From Pseudomonas zanjanensis (GTDB lineage: Bacteria > Pseudomonadota > Gammaproteobacteria > Pseudomonadales > Pseudomonadaceae), in contig NZ_JABWRB020000011.1 of NCBI RefSeq assembly GCF_014268745.2, positions 1 to 39,529 of the forward strand: a DNA stretch of 39,529 nt, written 5' to 3'. Within the stretch, counting starts at the first letter, position 1. The number at the start of each line of letters is the position of its first letter. Of this stretch, positions 24,561 through 33,099 are shown one piece after another. A program made the translations under genes and the position numbers. The notes beneath the pieces were generated by a model that saw only the letters and a program-made list of their open reading frames with translations, had not been told where the DNA came from and ran no database searches.

Positions 24561-25916
24561 TCAGTGCTGGTTACCCAGCTTGTGTTCCAGGTAATGGATG
24601 TTGACGCCGCCTTTGCAGAAGCCTTCGTCACGTACGAGGTCGCGGTGCAGTGGGATGTTGGTCTTGATCCCGTCTACCACGATTTCGTCCAGCGCATTGC
24701 GCATGCGCGCCATGGCTTCTTCACGGGTCGCCCCGTAGGTGATCAGCTTGCCGATCAGCGAATCGTAGTTCGGCGGAACGGCGTAGCCGCTGTACAGGTG
24801 CGAATCGACACGAACGCCGTTGCCGCCCGGGGCATGGAAATGCTTGACCGTGCCTGGGCTTGGCATGAAGGTCTTCGGGTCTTCGGCGTTGATCCGGCAT
24901 TCCAGCGAATGGCCGCGGATGACCACGTCATCCTGGGTGAACGACAGCTTGTTGCCGGCGGCGATGCTGAGCATCTCCTTGACGATGTCGATACCGGTGA
25001 CCATTTCCGAAACCGGGTGCTCCACCTGAACACGGGTGTTCATTTCGATGAAGTAGAAACGACCGTTCTCGTAGAGGAACTCGAAGGTACCGGCGCCGCG
25101 ATAGCCGATGTCGATACAGGCCTTGACGCAACGTGCCAGGACTTCCTGGCGAGCCTGCTCGTCGATGCCGGGTGCCGGCGCTTCTTCGAGGACCTTCTGG
25201 TGACGACGTTGCAGCGAGCAGTCGCGGTCGCCCAGATGGATGGCTTGGCCCTGGCCGTCGGACAGCACCTGGACTTCGACGTGACGTGGGTTGGTCAGGA
25301 ATTTTTCCAGGTAGACCATCGGGTTGCCGAACGCCGCGCCAGCTTCGGAGCGGGTCAGTTTCGCCGAGGAAATCAGGTCTTCTTCCTTGTGTACCACGCG
25401 CATGCCGCGACCACCGCCGCCGCCAGCGGCCTTGATGATCACCGGATAACCGACTTCGCGACCGATGCGCAAAGCGGTTTCTTCGTCTTCAGGCAGCGGG
25501 CCGTCGGAACCCGGAACGGTCGGCACACCCGCTGCAATCATGGCGTGCTTGGCCGAGACCTTGTCGCCCATCAGGCGGATGGTGTCGGCTTTCGGGCCAA
25601 TGAAGGCAAAACCGGAGTTTTCCACCTGTTCGGCGAAGTCGGCGTTTTCCGCCAGGAAGCCGTAGCCAGGGTGAATGGCGGTGGCGCCGGTCACTTCGGC
25701 AGCGGCGATGATCGCCGGGATGTGCAGGTAGGAGTGCGCAGCCGACGCCGGACCGATGCAGACGGATTCGTCCGCCAGGCCCAGGTGCATCAGTTCTTTG
25801 TCGGCCTTGGAGTAAACGGCGACGGTCTTGATGCCCATCTCTTTGCAGGCACGCAGAATCCGCAGGGCGATCTCACCGCGGTTAGCGATCAGGACTTTTT
25901 CCAACTTCGCAGTCAT
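24561..25916 (-). CDS. accC: Acetyl-CoA carboxylase, biotin carboxylase subunit
   Basis: A 451-residue ATP-grasp enzyme that carboxylates biotin on AccB with bicarbonate and ATP, the first half-reaction of malonyl-CoA formation for fatty-acid synthesis. Visible motifs: LIANRGEIALRI at the N-terminus, the ATP-binding loop KAAGGGGGRGMRVV, RDCSLQRRHQKV, EMNTRVQVEHPVSEM and VDSHLYSGYAVPPNYDSLIG. The start MTAKLEKVL is chosen at 25916 with GGAGAG upstream; an ATG 21 bases earlier would overlap accB. It follows accB by 17 bases in the conserved accBC operon and ends at a bidirectional terminator shared with the toxin. Confidence 0.97.
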   Translation of the reverse strand: MTAKLEKVLIANRGEIALRILRACKEMGIKTVAVYSKADKELMHLGLADESVCIGPASAAHSYLHIPAIIAAAEVTGATAIHPGYGFLAENADFAEQVENSGFAFIGPKADTIRLMGDKVSAKHAMIAAGVPTVPGSDGPLPEDEETALRIGREVGYPVIIKAAGGGGGRGMRVVHKEEDLISSAKLTRSEAGAAFGNPMVYLEKFLTNPRHVEVQVLSDGQGQAIHLGDRDCSLQRRHQKVLEEAPAPGIDEQARQEVLARCVKACIDIGYRGAGTFEFLYENGRFYFIEMNTRVQVEHPVSEMVTGIDIVKEMLSIAAGNKLSFTQDDVVIRGHSLECRINAEDPKTFMPSPGTVKHFHAPGGNGVRVDSHLYSGYAVPPNYDSLIGKLITYGATREEAMARMRNALDEIVVDGIKTNIPLHRDLVRDEGFCKGGVNIHYLEHKLGNQH

Positions 25917-25933
25917 CAAAGGCTCTCCGCGGT

Positions 25934-26395
25934 TCAAACGATGGTGAACAGCGGTTGGTCGTACTCAACCGGCTGGCCGTCTTCGACGAGGATGGACTCG
26001 ATCACACCGCTGGTTTCAGCTTCGATGTGGTTCATCATCTTCATGGCTTCGACGATGCACAGGGTGTCGCCTTTCTTCACGGTCTGGCCGACTTCAACGA
26101 AGGACGGCGAGGATGGCGAAGACTTGCGATAGAACGTGCCCACCATTGGTGAACGGGCAACAGTGCCGTTCAGCGTTGGTGCCGCCGGTGCGGCGGGGGC
26201 TGCGGCGGCAACCGGGGCTGCTGGAGCTGGCGCGGCGGCCGGAGCCTGCATCGGGGCCGGTGCATAGAACTGCTGGGCCGGGGTCTTGCTGTGGCGGCTG
26301 ATGCGTACGGACTCTTCGCCTTCCTTGATCTCAAGCTCGTCGATGCCGGACTCTTCCAGCAATTCGATCAATTTCTTAACTTTACGGATATCCAT
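25934..26395 (-). CDS. accB: Acetyl-CoA carboxylase biotin carboxyl carrier protein
   Basis: A 153-residue carrier that shuttles carboxybiotin between AccC and AccAD. The N-terminal helix MDIRKVKKLIELLEESGIDE is typical, followed by an Ala/Pro-rich flexible linker (about 40-75) and the biotinyl domain with the biotinylation motif EAMKMM near residue 119, plus the thumb-containing loop after SPMVGTFYR. The length matches AccB. The start at 26395 has GGGAG upstream. It is followed by accC and preceded by aroQ at 48 bases, so aroQ-accB-accC probably form one unit. AccB often represses its own operon in enterobacteria; nothing here shows that directly. Confidence 0.97.
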   Translation of the reverse strand: MDIRKVKKLIELLEESGIDELEIKEGEESVRISRHSKTPAQQFYAPAPMQAPAAAPAPAAPVAAAAPAAPAAPTLNGTVARSPMVGTFYRKSSPSSPSFVEVGQTVKKGDTLCIVEAMKMMNHIEAETSGVIESILVEDGQPVEYDQPLFTIV

Positions 26396-26443
26396 GAATC
26401 ATCAACTCCCAAGGGTCGGTCAGGGGCGCTTAACGCTTGTTGT

Positions 26444-26896
26444 TCAAGCTGTTGCCTGTTTCTCAAGCTGCTCTAGGGCGGCCTCCAGGGCCAGTCGGTA
26501 ACCGCTGGCGCCAAGGCCGCAGATCACTCCCACTGCTACATCGGAGAAGTAGGAGTGATGGCGGAAAGGTTCGCGTTTGTGCACGTTGGACAAATGCACT
26601 TCGATGAATGGGATGCTCACCGCCAGCAGCGCGTCACGTAATGCGACACTTGTGTGTGTAAAAGCTGCTGGATTGATCAAAATGAAGTCCACGCCTTCGC
26701 CACGCGCGGCATGGATACGGTCGATCAATTCATATTCGGCATTGCTTTGCAGATAGAGCAAATGATGGCCGGCGTTGCGGGCCCGCTGTTCCAGGTCCTG
26801 GTTGATCTGGGCCAGGGTCACGGCGCCGTAGACGCCCGGTTCGCGGGTGCCCAGCAGGTTCAGGTTGGGTCCGTGCAGGACCAATAGGGTCGCCAT
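26444..26896 (-). CDS. aroQ: Type II 3-dehydroquinate dehydratase
   Basis: A 150-residue dodecameric enzyme that converts 3-dehydroquinate to 3-dehydroshikimate in the shikimate pathway. The type II signature is clear: LVLHGPNLNLLGTREPGVYG with the flexible lid Arg and catalytic Tyr, QSNAEYELIDRIH, FILINPAAFTHTSVALRDAL and EVHLSNVHKREPFRHHS with the catalytic His. Length is normal. An AAGGA Shine-Dalgarno precedes the start at 26896. It heads the aroQ-accB-accC unit, an arrangement conserved in pseudomonads. Confidence 0.97.
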   Translation of the reverse strand: MATLLVLHGPNLNLLGTREPGVYGAVTLAQINQDLEQRARNAGHHLLYLQSNAEYELIDRIHAARGEGVDFILINPAAFTHTSVALRDALLAVSIPFIEVHLSNVHKREPFRHHSYFSDVAVGVICGLGASGYRLALEAALEQLEKQATA

Positions 26897-26939
26897 CTGC
26901 TGTTCCTTGTTATCTGTGAGCAGGTATCAGAACCCGGCG

Positions 26940-26969
26940 ACTATGCCGCAAAGCCTTAATGACTGTCCA
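26940..26969 (-). promoter_or_regulatory. Candidate aroQ-accBC promoter
   Basis: On the minus strand TGGACA (26969-26964) and CATAGT (26945-26940) are separated by 18 bases, a fair sigma-70 pair 44 bases before the aroQ start. The rest of the 26897-27057 stretch holds no gene I can support. Confidence 0.35.
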
Positions 26970-27057
26970 GTTCTCGGCAATAGCCAGCACGATGACCGAT
27001 GTTTGCGCGAAATTTATGACCATGCCCCCGGATCCGGTCACCCGCTCGCGAACCTGG

Positions 27058-27143
27058 GGGAGCGAGCCTGCTCGCGATGACGGCGGCCCATTCAATCCTG
27101 GTGCAAACTGACCCACCGCTATGGCGAGCAGGCTCGCTCCCAC
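27058..27143. repeat. REPIN (type A) upstream of aroQ
   Basis: The left arm (about 27058-27077, GGGAGCGAGCCTGCTCGCGA) and right arm (about 27123-27143, ending GCTCGCTCCCAC) match the type A REPIN at 14871-14957, with a few terminal differences. A different type B REPIN follows 48 bases later. Confidence 0.88.
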
Positions 27144-27191
27144 AGGCGATGGCGGTTGACGGTGAGTGTCCACTTTCTATCGGAATCGACC

Positions 27192-27326
27192 CTGTGGCGA
27201 GGGAGCTTGCTCCCGCTGGGCTGCGCAGCAGCCCCAAGACCATTCAACATGGTGTATCGGAAAAAAACAGTAGGCAGGTTCTACGACTGCTGCGCAGCCG
27301 AGCGGGAGCAAGCTCCCTCGCCACGG
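27192..27326. repeat. REPIN (type B) between ctpL and aroQ
   Basis: The left arm (27192-27217) is identical to that of the REPIN at 35642, and the right arm (27301-27326) differs from it by one base. GCTGCGCAGCAG-like foot palindromes lie inside both arms. The centre is longer (83 bases) than in the 35642 copy (43 bases). It ends 21 bases beyond the ctpL stop codon. Confidence 0.9.
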
Positions 27327-27347
27327 TGATTCATAGGGTGCTTGGTG

Positions 27348-29294
27348 CTAAACCCGAAACGCCTGGACTGCGGTGTGCAATTGCCCGCCCAGCACCAAGA
27401 GATGGTCGCCTTGCTCCCGGCCCTGGCCGATGCGCAGCAGGTTGTCCCCGCCCAGTTGGTGGATCCGCTCGCTGTGGTCGCGGATTTCGCTGACGGCTCC
27501 GCTCTGTTGGGCGGTGACGTCGGCGATGCGGACCGCTGTGTCGGCGATGGTCTGGATGGCGCCGACGATTTCATCCAGTGCACCGTCCGCCGCTTGCGCC
27601 TGGCTGGCGGTGGCTTCGGCGTGTTCGACCTGGGCGCGCATGCCGTCCACCGATTGGCGCGCGGCCAATTGCAGGCGGGCGATCAGGGTCTGGATTTCGG
27701 CGGTGGCGCCGGCCGTGCGTTGGGCCAGGGAGCGGACTTCCTCGGCCACCACCGCAAAGCCCCGGCCCATTTCCCCGGCACGGGCTGCTTCGATGGCGGC
27801 GTTGAGGGCCAGCAGGTTGGTCTGGTCGGCAATCGAGCGAATCACCGTCAGCACGCCGCCGATAGTGGCCGACTCCTCGGCCAGTTGTTCGATCATCTGC
27901 GCGTTGCCTTGCACTTCCCCCACCAGCGCGTGCAGGCCCGTGAGGCTCAGGCCGATGACTTTCTGCCCTTGCTCCACTGCTTGCCCGGCGCTGCGGCTGG
28001 CGTCTGCGGCCTGGCTGGCGTCGCCGGCGACTTGCTGGATCGTCGCTTCCAGTTCGCTGAGGGAATCACGGATCAGCGCCGTGTCGCCGGCCTGATGCTC
28101 GGCCCCGCTGTGCAATTCGCCGCTCAGCTCGGCCAGGGCCCGGCTGCTGCCCGCGACCTGTTCGGCATTCACCCGAATGGTGCCCACCAGGTCCACCAGA
28201 TAAGCGCGCAGGCGATTGAGCGAAGCCTCGATGTCTTGCATTTCGCGGTTGCTGGCGCCCACGTGGATGCTCCGGCTGAAGTCCCCTTCGGCCCAGGTCG
28301 ACAGGGCCGGAGCCAGGTGCGTCAAGGTGCGGGCCAGGCGTCGCTGCAAGGTGTCGATCAACAGTGCGATCAGCAGGATCAGGCCGATCATCACCCCCTG
28401 AATCAAGCGTACCTCCCCCTGGATCTGCCCATGCTGGGCCCGCACGGCCGGCTCCAGGGTATCGATCGCGGTTTGCACGTCGGTGATTTTCAGGTGCGTG
28501 GCGCTGCTTAGCTCGGTGCGTTTCTGGATCAATTCACGGGTGCGGGTCAATTCCGCCGGATAACGGCCGAGCAGGCTGTTGAGTTCGCGCTTGAGGGCGA
28601 TGCCAGCGTCTTCGGCGGCGGCTTTTTCCTGAGTCTCCAGGCCCATCAGCGCGGCGAAATCATCGCTGCCCGAATCGCTGCTGGCGGTGACACCCAGCAG
28701 CGGCAGGCTATCGAGGCGTTCGGCCTCGACACGAATGCTCGCCAGTGCCCGTTCGACATCGGCGGCCAGTTCGCTGCGGCCGCTGCTGACCAGTTTGTCC
28801 CGTGTGAGGGACAACCGGCCCAGGTGCTGCGACGCGGCGAACAAGGGAGGCAAGTAGGCTGGGGCGCCGTTGGCGTATTGGGCCAGTTGATCGAGGCTGG
28901 CGCTCAGTTCGCGCTCGGCCTGCAGCAGCAACGCCTGCGGATCGCCGGCCAGTTTGCCGGCGGCCAGCAGATCGGTCTTGCTGAAGCTATCGAGGTTCGA
29001 CAGGCTCGGACGCAAGGTTTTGGCCAGCTCCAGGGGAAACTGGTCGAGGTCTTTTTGCAGCGTTTCCAAGGCCTGGGTGGCCGCGCTCAGGCGCAAGGCG
29101 TCGCCGCTGGCCAGGTAGTCCTCGATGTTGCGCGCCACTTCGCCCTGGAACTGCCGCGACAGGCCCAGATAACGCTCCATCAGCAAGTAGGGCCGCTCCA
29201 GGGCGATCTGCGACCACCATAGGGTGACCCCGAGGCCCAGGCAAACGGCAACTAAAAGAAGGGTGTTGAGATTGGTCAGCAGCTTCAGGCGCAT
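27348..29294 (-). CDS. ctpL: Methyl-accepting chemotaxis protein, CtpL-like
   Basis: A 648-residue transmembrane chemoreceptor. An N-terminal membrane helix (about 8-28) precedes a long helical periplasmic domain (about 30-300). A second membrane helix (MIGLILLIALLIDTL, near 310), a HAMP region (about 325-375) and a cytoplasmic signalling coiled coil follow, with the conserved hairpin tip DQTNLLALNAAIEAARAGE and a following GRGFAVVAEEVRSLAQRT. The ATG at 29294 is preferred over a TTG one codon earlier. The position near aroQ and directly downstream of gcbA matches ctpL (PA4844) of PAO1, a receptor for taxis to low phosphate that also affects root colonisation. The ligand here is inferred from position and domain layout. 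It follows gcbA in the same direction with a 52-base gap. Confidence 0.82.
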   Translation of the reverse strand: MRLKLLTNLNTLLLVAVCLGLGVTLWWSQIALERPYLLMERYLGLSRQFQGEVARNIEDYLASGDALRLSAATQALETLQKDLDQFPLELAKTLRPSLSNLDSFSKTDLLAAGKLAGDPQALLLQAERELSASLDQLAQYANGAPAYLPPLFAASQHLGRLSLTRDKLVSSGRSELAADVERALASIRVEAERLDSLPLLGVTASSDSGSDDFAALMGLETQEKAAAEDAGIALKRELNSLLGRYPAELTRTRELIQKRTELSSATHLKITDVQTAIDTLEPAVRAQHGQIQGEVRLIQGVMIGLILLIALLIDTLQRRLARTLTHLAPALSTWAEGDFSRSIHVGASNREMQDIEASLNRLRAYLVDLVGTIRVNAEQVAGSSRALAELSGELHSGAEHQAGDTALIRDSLSELEATIQQVAGDASQAADASRSAGQAVEQGQKVIGLSLTGLHALVGEVQGNAQMIEQLAEESATIGGVLTVIRSIADQTNLLALNAAIEAARAGEMGRGFAVVAEEVRSLAQRTAGATAEIQTLIARLQLAARQSVDGMRAQVEHAEATASQAQAADGALDEIVGAIQTIADTAVRIADVTAQQSGAVSEIRDHSERIHQLGGDNLLRIGQGREQGDHLLVLGGQLHTAVQAFRV

Positions 29295-29346
29295 CAAGGG
29301 TCTACCGGGGGCAGAATCGTAAGTGCCTGAATTTATTGCGCTTGAG

Positions 29347-31017
29347 TTACAGGTTTATGACCGAATCAGTCGATTCCGATGAAAAGGTGGCACTTTGCTT
29401 TGATTGCCGGGCGCTCTGTACCCGGTTGCGTCCGGCGTGCTTGGCGCGATACAGCGCTTCGTCCGCCTGGCTGGCCATCATCAGGCTGTCGGAATCATCG
29501 CTCATTTCCACCACGCCAGCACTGAAGGTGCACCACAAATCATGGGGCTGGGCCGGGTAATGGATTTCGGCAAAGCGCTGGCGAATCTCATCCAACACCT
29601 TGCAGGCAGCGTCGATGTCGGTGTCGGGCATGACAATGGCGAACTCTTCGCCGCCGTAACGGCCGATGAAGTCGGTCTTGCGCAGGCGTTGCTTGAGAAA
29701 CAGCGCCAGGCTCTTGATCACCCGGTCGCCCATGGGGTGGCCGTGGCTGTCGTTGACCCGTTTGAAGTGGTCGATGTCGAGCATGGCGAAGCTCAGGGGC
29801 TTGCCTTCGCGGCGGGCGCGGAAGCTGCAATCTTCGAGTAATTGCAGGATGTGGGTGTGGTTGTACAGGCCGGTGAGGCTGTCGCGCACCATCCGCGCCT
29901 TGAGGTTGCGCGCCCGGGCCGCACGGTTGCGCACGGTGGTGATCAGGTGCCGAGGCTTGATCGGCTTGGTCAGGAAGTCGTCGCCACCTTCGCTCATGGC
30001 GTCGAGCTGCTTGTCCAGGTCGTCTTCGGCGGACAGGTAGATGATCGGCACGCTGACGTAGCGGTCATTGTGGCGGATCACCTTGGCCAGTTCCGTGCCG
30101 GTGCAGGCGGGCATGTACATATCGAGGATGATCAGGTCGGGCTGGAAATCCGCCAGCTCGGCCATGGCCTGGATCGGTTCGATCAGCGTGCGGGTAATGA
30201 TGCCGGCGCTGTTGAGCAGGCGCTCGGTGTGCAAGGCCTGGGCACGGGAGTCATCGATGATCAGCACTTTGTAGGGATCGTATTGGGCAACGCAGGTCAG
30301 CACCTCGATCTTTTCCAGCAGGCTCGAGGCTTCGAGGGTGCCGGTGAGGAATTCCTGCCCGCCGGCGCGTACCGCGGCCAGGCGTGTCGGCGTGTCGGTT
30401 TCCAACAAACTGAAGAACAACAGCGGCAAAGGTTGCTCCAGGCCTTCCTGGGCTTCGGCGGCCAGTTTCAGGCCGGCGCCGGGGCCGCTGAAATCCACAT
30501 CCATGACAATTGCCGCCGGCAGGCGCTCGACCATCGAGGCCCGGAACGCCGCGACACTGTCCAGCGCCTGGGCGCTGAGGCCGAAGAATTCCAATTGCTT
30601 GGCCAGGCGCTCGGCGCGGTCATGGTCCTGCAGCATCACGTAGATGGGTTTGCGCAGCGGCGGCAGGAAGGTTTGTTCGAGCTGGTCGCCGTGGCGCAGG
30701 CCGGTGCGCGACAAACGCTGCATCAGGCGGTTGATTTCGGTGATCAGGTGGCTGCTCAGGCGCCCACGATTGGCATCCACCGCTTGCAGCGACTGGCTGA
30801 TGCCTTGGGCCAGTTGGGAGTGCTCGGGCTGTTCGAAGCGCTCGGCAAAGCGCAGCAGGCGCAGATTGGCTTCGCTGAGTTCCGAGAGGTCGGTGCTTGA
30901 CCATTCGCTGCGTTGCAGGCGCTGCCAAATCTCCAGGATCTGACGAGCCTGATGAATTACCCGCTGGGCAAAGTGGTGCTTGAGGCGCTCACGGCTGGGG
31001 TCTTCTGGCTCGGTCAT
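29347..31017 (-). CDS. gcbA: Diguanylate cyclase GcbA (two receiver domains plus GGDEF)
   Basis: A 556-residue cytoplasmic protein that makes cyclic di-GMP. An Hpt-like helical N-terminus (about 1-120) is followed by a degenerate receiver (about 130-245, VMLQDHDRAERL), a second receiver with intact acidic residues and phospho-Asp (LIIDDSRAQ, LIILDMYMPACTG, FLTKPIKPRH), and a GGDEF domain (about 390-550) with active-site GGEEF. The inhibitory I-site RKTD lies five residues before it (RKTDFIGRYGGEEF), so product inhibition is expected. Length and neighbours (ctpL on one side, DUF2333 on the other) match gcbA, PA4843 and Pfl01_0623, which promotes initial attachment in P. fluorescens and P. aeruginosa. 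The divergent region upstream holds a perfect 10-bp inverted repeat that could be an operator. Confidence 0.9.
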   Translation of the reverse strand: MTEPEDPSRERLKHHFAQRVIHQARQILEIWQRLQRSEWSSTDLSELSEANLRLLRFAERFEQPEHSQLAQGISQSLQAVDANRGRLSSHLITEINRLMQRLSRTGLRHGDQLEQTFLPPLRKPIYVMLQDHDRAERLAKQLEFFGLSAQALDSVAAFRASMVERLPAAIVMDVDFSGPGAGLKLAAEAQEGLEQPLPLLFFSLLETDTPTRLAAVRAGGQEFLTGTLEASSLLEKIEVLTCVAQYDPYKVLIIDDSRAQALHTERLLNSAGIITRTLIEPIQAMAELADFQPDLIILDMYMPACTGTELAKVIRHNDRYVSVPIIYLSAEDDLDKQLDAMSEGGDDFLTKPIKPRHLITTVRNRAARARNLKARMVRDSLTGLYNHTHILQLLEDCSFRARREGKPLSFAMLDIDHFKRVNDSHGHPMGDRVIKSLALFLKQRLRKTDFIGRYGGEEFAIVMPDTDIDAACKVLDEIRQRFAEIHYPAQPHDLWCTFSAGVVEMSDDSDSLMMASQADEALYRAKHAGRNRVQSARQSKQSATFSSESTDSVINL

Positions 31018-31110
31018 ATCCTGACTACTAGTTAGGGTGCATGCTGAGATCGACTGGTGGCTCTATGCTAGCACCTCTTTTCCCTCGCATGAGTGTCGTA
31101 CGTCAATATT

Positions 31111-31146
31111 CTGTCCAGTCGCGAAATTCAGTTTGTGACTGGACAG
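31111..31146. promoter_or_regulatory. Perfect inverted repeat between gcbA and the DUF2333 gene
   Basis: CTGTCCAGTC (31111-31120) and GACTGGACAG (31137-31146) are exact complements separated by 16 bases. They lie 94 bases upstream of gcbA and 156 bases upstream of the divergent DUF2333 gene. The 26-base centre-to-centre spacing would place both half-sites on nearly the same DNA face, as for a dimeric regulator. No T-tract follows on either strand, which argues against a terminator. The rest of 31018-31301 holds a -10-like TATAGT (31175-31180) and no gene. Confidence 0.5.
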
Positions 31147-31301
31147 TCTCGTAGGCCGATGGCAACGCTTCCTTTATAGTGCTGTTCGATTGCCCTGTCG
31201 CGCCCGGCATGATTGGCGCCGCATTATCGCGTTTCAAATCAGGCACGATGGCGTAGGGTTGTGGTCGAACCGAGAACTCAAGTGATTGAAGGAACATCGC
31301 C

Positions 31302-32369
31302 ATGCTGGACTGGAAAAACCGCGCGGGCAGCGCGCCTGAACGCGCCGCCGAGCCGAAATCGGCCACCCGCAGCTACCTGGGTGGGCTTTTTTTCAGCCGC
31401 GCACTGGCCACGCTGATCGCCCTCTACCTGCTGGTGACCATTGCCGTCGGCTGGTACTGGAGCCAGGAGCCCGCGTTGTTCCCTGTGCAGCAGAACGCCC
31501 AGGCCGCGGCCGAGAAGGACGGTCGGCAGATGGTGGTGGGCTACACCACGGTCGAGACCCTCAAGACCGTGGCCGGGACCTTGCTGACCAAGCAAGGTGG
31601 CTACATCTCCAACGACCGCTTCCCGCCGGGCCTGTGGATGGACAACATGCCGAGCTGGGAATACGGCGTGCTGGTGCAGGTCCGAGACCTGAGCCGCGCC
31701 CTGCGCAAGGACTTCGCCCGCTCCCAGTCCCAGTCCGCCGAGGACGCCGACCTGGCCAAGGCCGAGCCGCGCTTCAACTTCGACAACCGCAGTTGGGTGC
31801 TGCCCTCCAGCGAATCCGAATACCAGGAAGGCATCAACTCCCTGAGCCGCTATCAGGCGCGGCTGTCCGACCCGAACCAGAAAAGCGCGCTGTTCTACGC
31901 GCGCGCCGACAACTTGAACAACTGGCTGGGCGACGTCGGCACGCGCCTGGGTTCGTTGTCCCAGCGCCTGTCGGCCAGCGTTGGCCGGGTCAAGCTCAAC
32001 ACCTCGCTGAAAACCGAAGTCCCGGCCCCGGGCCAGGTGCCGCAGGTGGATGAAGAGGTGGTCGAGACCCCATGGCTGCAGATCGACAACGTGTTCTATG
32101 AAGCCCGCGGCCAGGCCTGGGCGCTGTCGCACCTGCTGCGCGCCATCGAAGTGGACTTCGCCGATGTGCTGGCGAAAAAGAACGCCACGGTCAGCGTGCG
32201 GCAGATCATTCGTGAACTGGAAGCGTCCCAGGAACCGGTCTGGAGCCCGATGATCCTCAACGGCAGCGGCTTCGGTGTGTTGGCGAACCACTCGCTGGTC
32301 ATGGCCAACTACATTTCCCGGGCCAACGCAGCGGTCATCGACTTGCGGCAACTGCTGAACCAGGGTTGA
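31302..32369 (+). CDS. DUF2333 family membrane protein
   Basis: A 355-residue protein with one N-terminal membrane helix (ATLIALYLLVTIAVGWYWS, about 38-56) after a short Arg/Ala-rich cytoplasmic segment, then a largely helical periplasmic domain. It matches the DUF2333 family of pseudomonads and related gamma-proteobacteria, including the stretch NDRFPPGLWMDNMPSWEYG and the NHSLVMANYISRANAA end. Function is unknown. AAGGAAC precedes the ATG at 31302. It is three bases upstream of the Nudix gene, and the gcbA / DUF2333 / Nudix / SUI1 / speA order is conserved with PAO1, so it is core. It appears intact. Confidence 0.9.
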   Translation: MLDWKNRAGSAPERAAEPKSATRSYLGGLFFSRALATLIALYLLVTIAVGWYWSQEPALFPVQQNAQAAAEKDGRQMVVGYTTVETLKTVAGTLLTKQGGYISNDRFPPGLWMDNMPSWEYGVLVQVRDLSRALRKDFARSQSQSAEDADLAKAEPRFNFDNRSWVLPSSESEYQEGINSLSRYQARLSDPNQKSALFYARADNLNNWLGDVGTRLGSLSQRLSASVGRVKLNTSLKTEVPAPGQVPQVDEEVVETPWLQIDNVFYEARGQAWALSHLLRAIEVDFADVLAKKNATVSVRQIIRELEASQEPVWSPMILNGSGFGVLANHSLVMANYISRANAAVIDLRQLLNQG

Positions 32370-32372
32370 TCC

Positions 32373-32930
32373 ATGAACGAAAGCCCCCGGGAGGTCGCTC
32401 ACCGAGTGGCCTCGGATGCCGAGTTGATCGCGTGGGTCGACGAGCACGACAACCTGCTCGGCAGCCTGGTGCGTTCGCAGTTGCGCGAACGCGGGCTGAT
32501 CGGACGTGGCACCTACATCATGCTGTTCAACTCGGCCGGTGAACTGTGTGTTCACCGGCGCACCCTGAGCAAGGCCATCTACCCGGGGTTCTGGGACGTG
32601 GCGGCGGGCGGCATGGTCCAGGCCGACGAGACCTATGCCGAATCGGCGGCCCGTGAACTGGCGGAGGAGCTGGGCGTGAGCGGCGTGGAACTGACCGCCC
32701 ATGACCATTTTTATTTCGAAGACCCCGGCAGTCGCCTGTGGTGCTCGGCGTTCTCGGCGGTGTGGGACGGCCCATTGGTCCTGCAACCCGAAGAAGTCCT
32801 CGAAGCGCGTTTCCTGCCCCTCGAACAGGTGCTCGATGAAATCCAGCGCATGCCTTACTGCCCGGACTCCCTGGCGGCACTTGAGCGCTATTTGCGCGTC
32901 CACGGTGGCAGCGTCGCAAAGAAGCTATAA
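32373..32930 (+). CDS. Nudix hydrolase, YfcD-like
   Basis: A 185-residue protein with a Nudix fold. The Nudix box begins at GGMVQADETYAESAARELAE and continues into ELGV, fitting GX5EX7REUXEEXGU with the metal-binding Glu residues present. The preceding segments EHDNLLG, HRRTLSKAIYPGFWDVAAGG and the ending PDSLAALERYL resemble E. coli YfcD and isopentenyl-diphosphate isomerase-like Nudix enzymes. The substrate is unknown; a nucleoside-diphosphate derivative or an NTP is expected for the superfamily. It starts three bases after the DUF2333 stop, so the two are translated from one message. Confidence 0.92.
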   Translation: MNESPREVAHRVASDAELIAWVDEHDNLLGSLVRSQLRERGLIGRGTYIMLFNSAGELCVHRRTLSKAIYPGFWDVAAGGMVQADETYAESAARELAEELGVSGVELTAHDHFYFEDPGSRLWCSAFSAVWDGPLVLQPEEVLEARFLPLEQVLDEIQRMPYCPDSLAALERYLRVHGGSVAKKL

Positions 32931-33099
32931 ATTGGCGCTGATTGGCCCTTAGCAAGTCGGCTTTTTGCCGTTACACTGCGCGACTTTTCAAGCTGAACCG
33001 TGTCTGCGGTCCAGTAGCGCTGCCCCTGCCTGAGTGGGGTTTCGCGGTCGAGGCCCATTCTCCCCTCGACCAGTCTTTGTCCTCCCAAGAGGATTGCCG

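Noticed and set aside
24564..26132. 522-codon open frame opposite accC/accB
   Set aside because: Antisense to two essential conserved genes; no family similarity seen.
27058..27326. Possible CRISPR array from repeated palindromic units
   Set aside because: The repeats are inverted pairs of two different REP types with irregular spacing and no spacer series.
31278..32903. 541-codon open frame on the minus strand opposite the DUF2333 and Nudix genes
   Set aside because: It spans two real genes on the other strand and its translation is repetitive G/H/Q/R-rich with no known domain.
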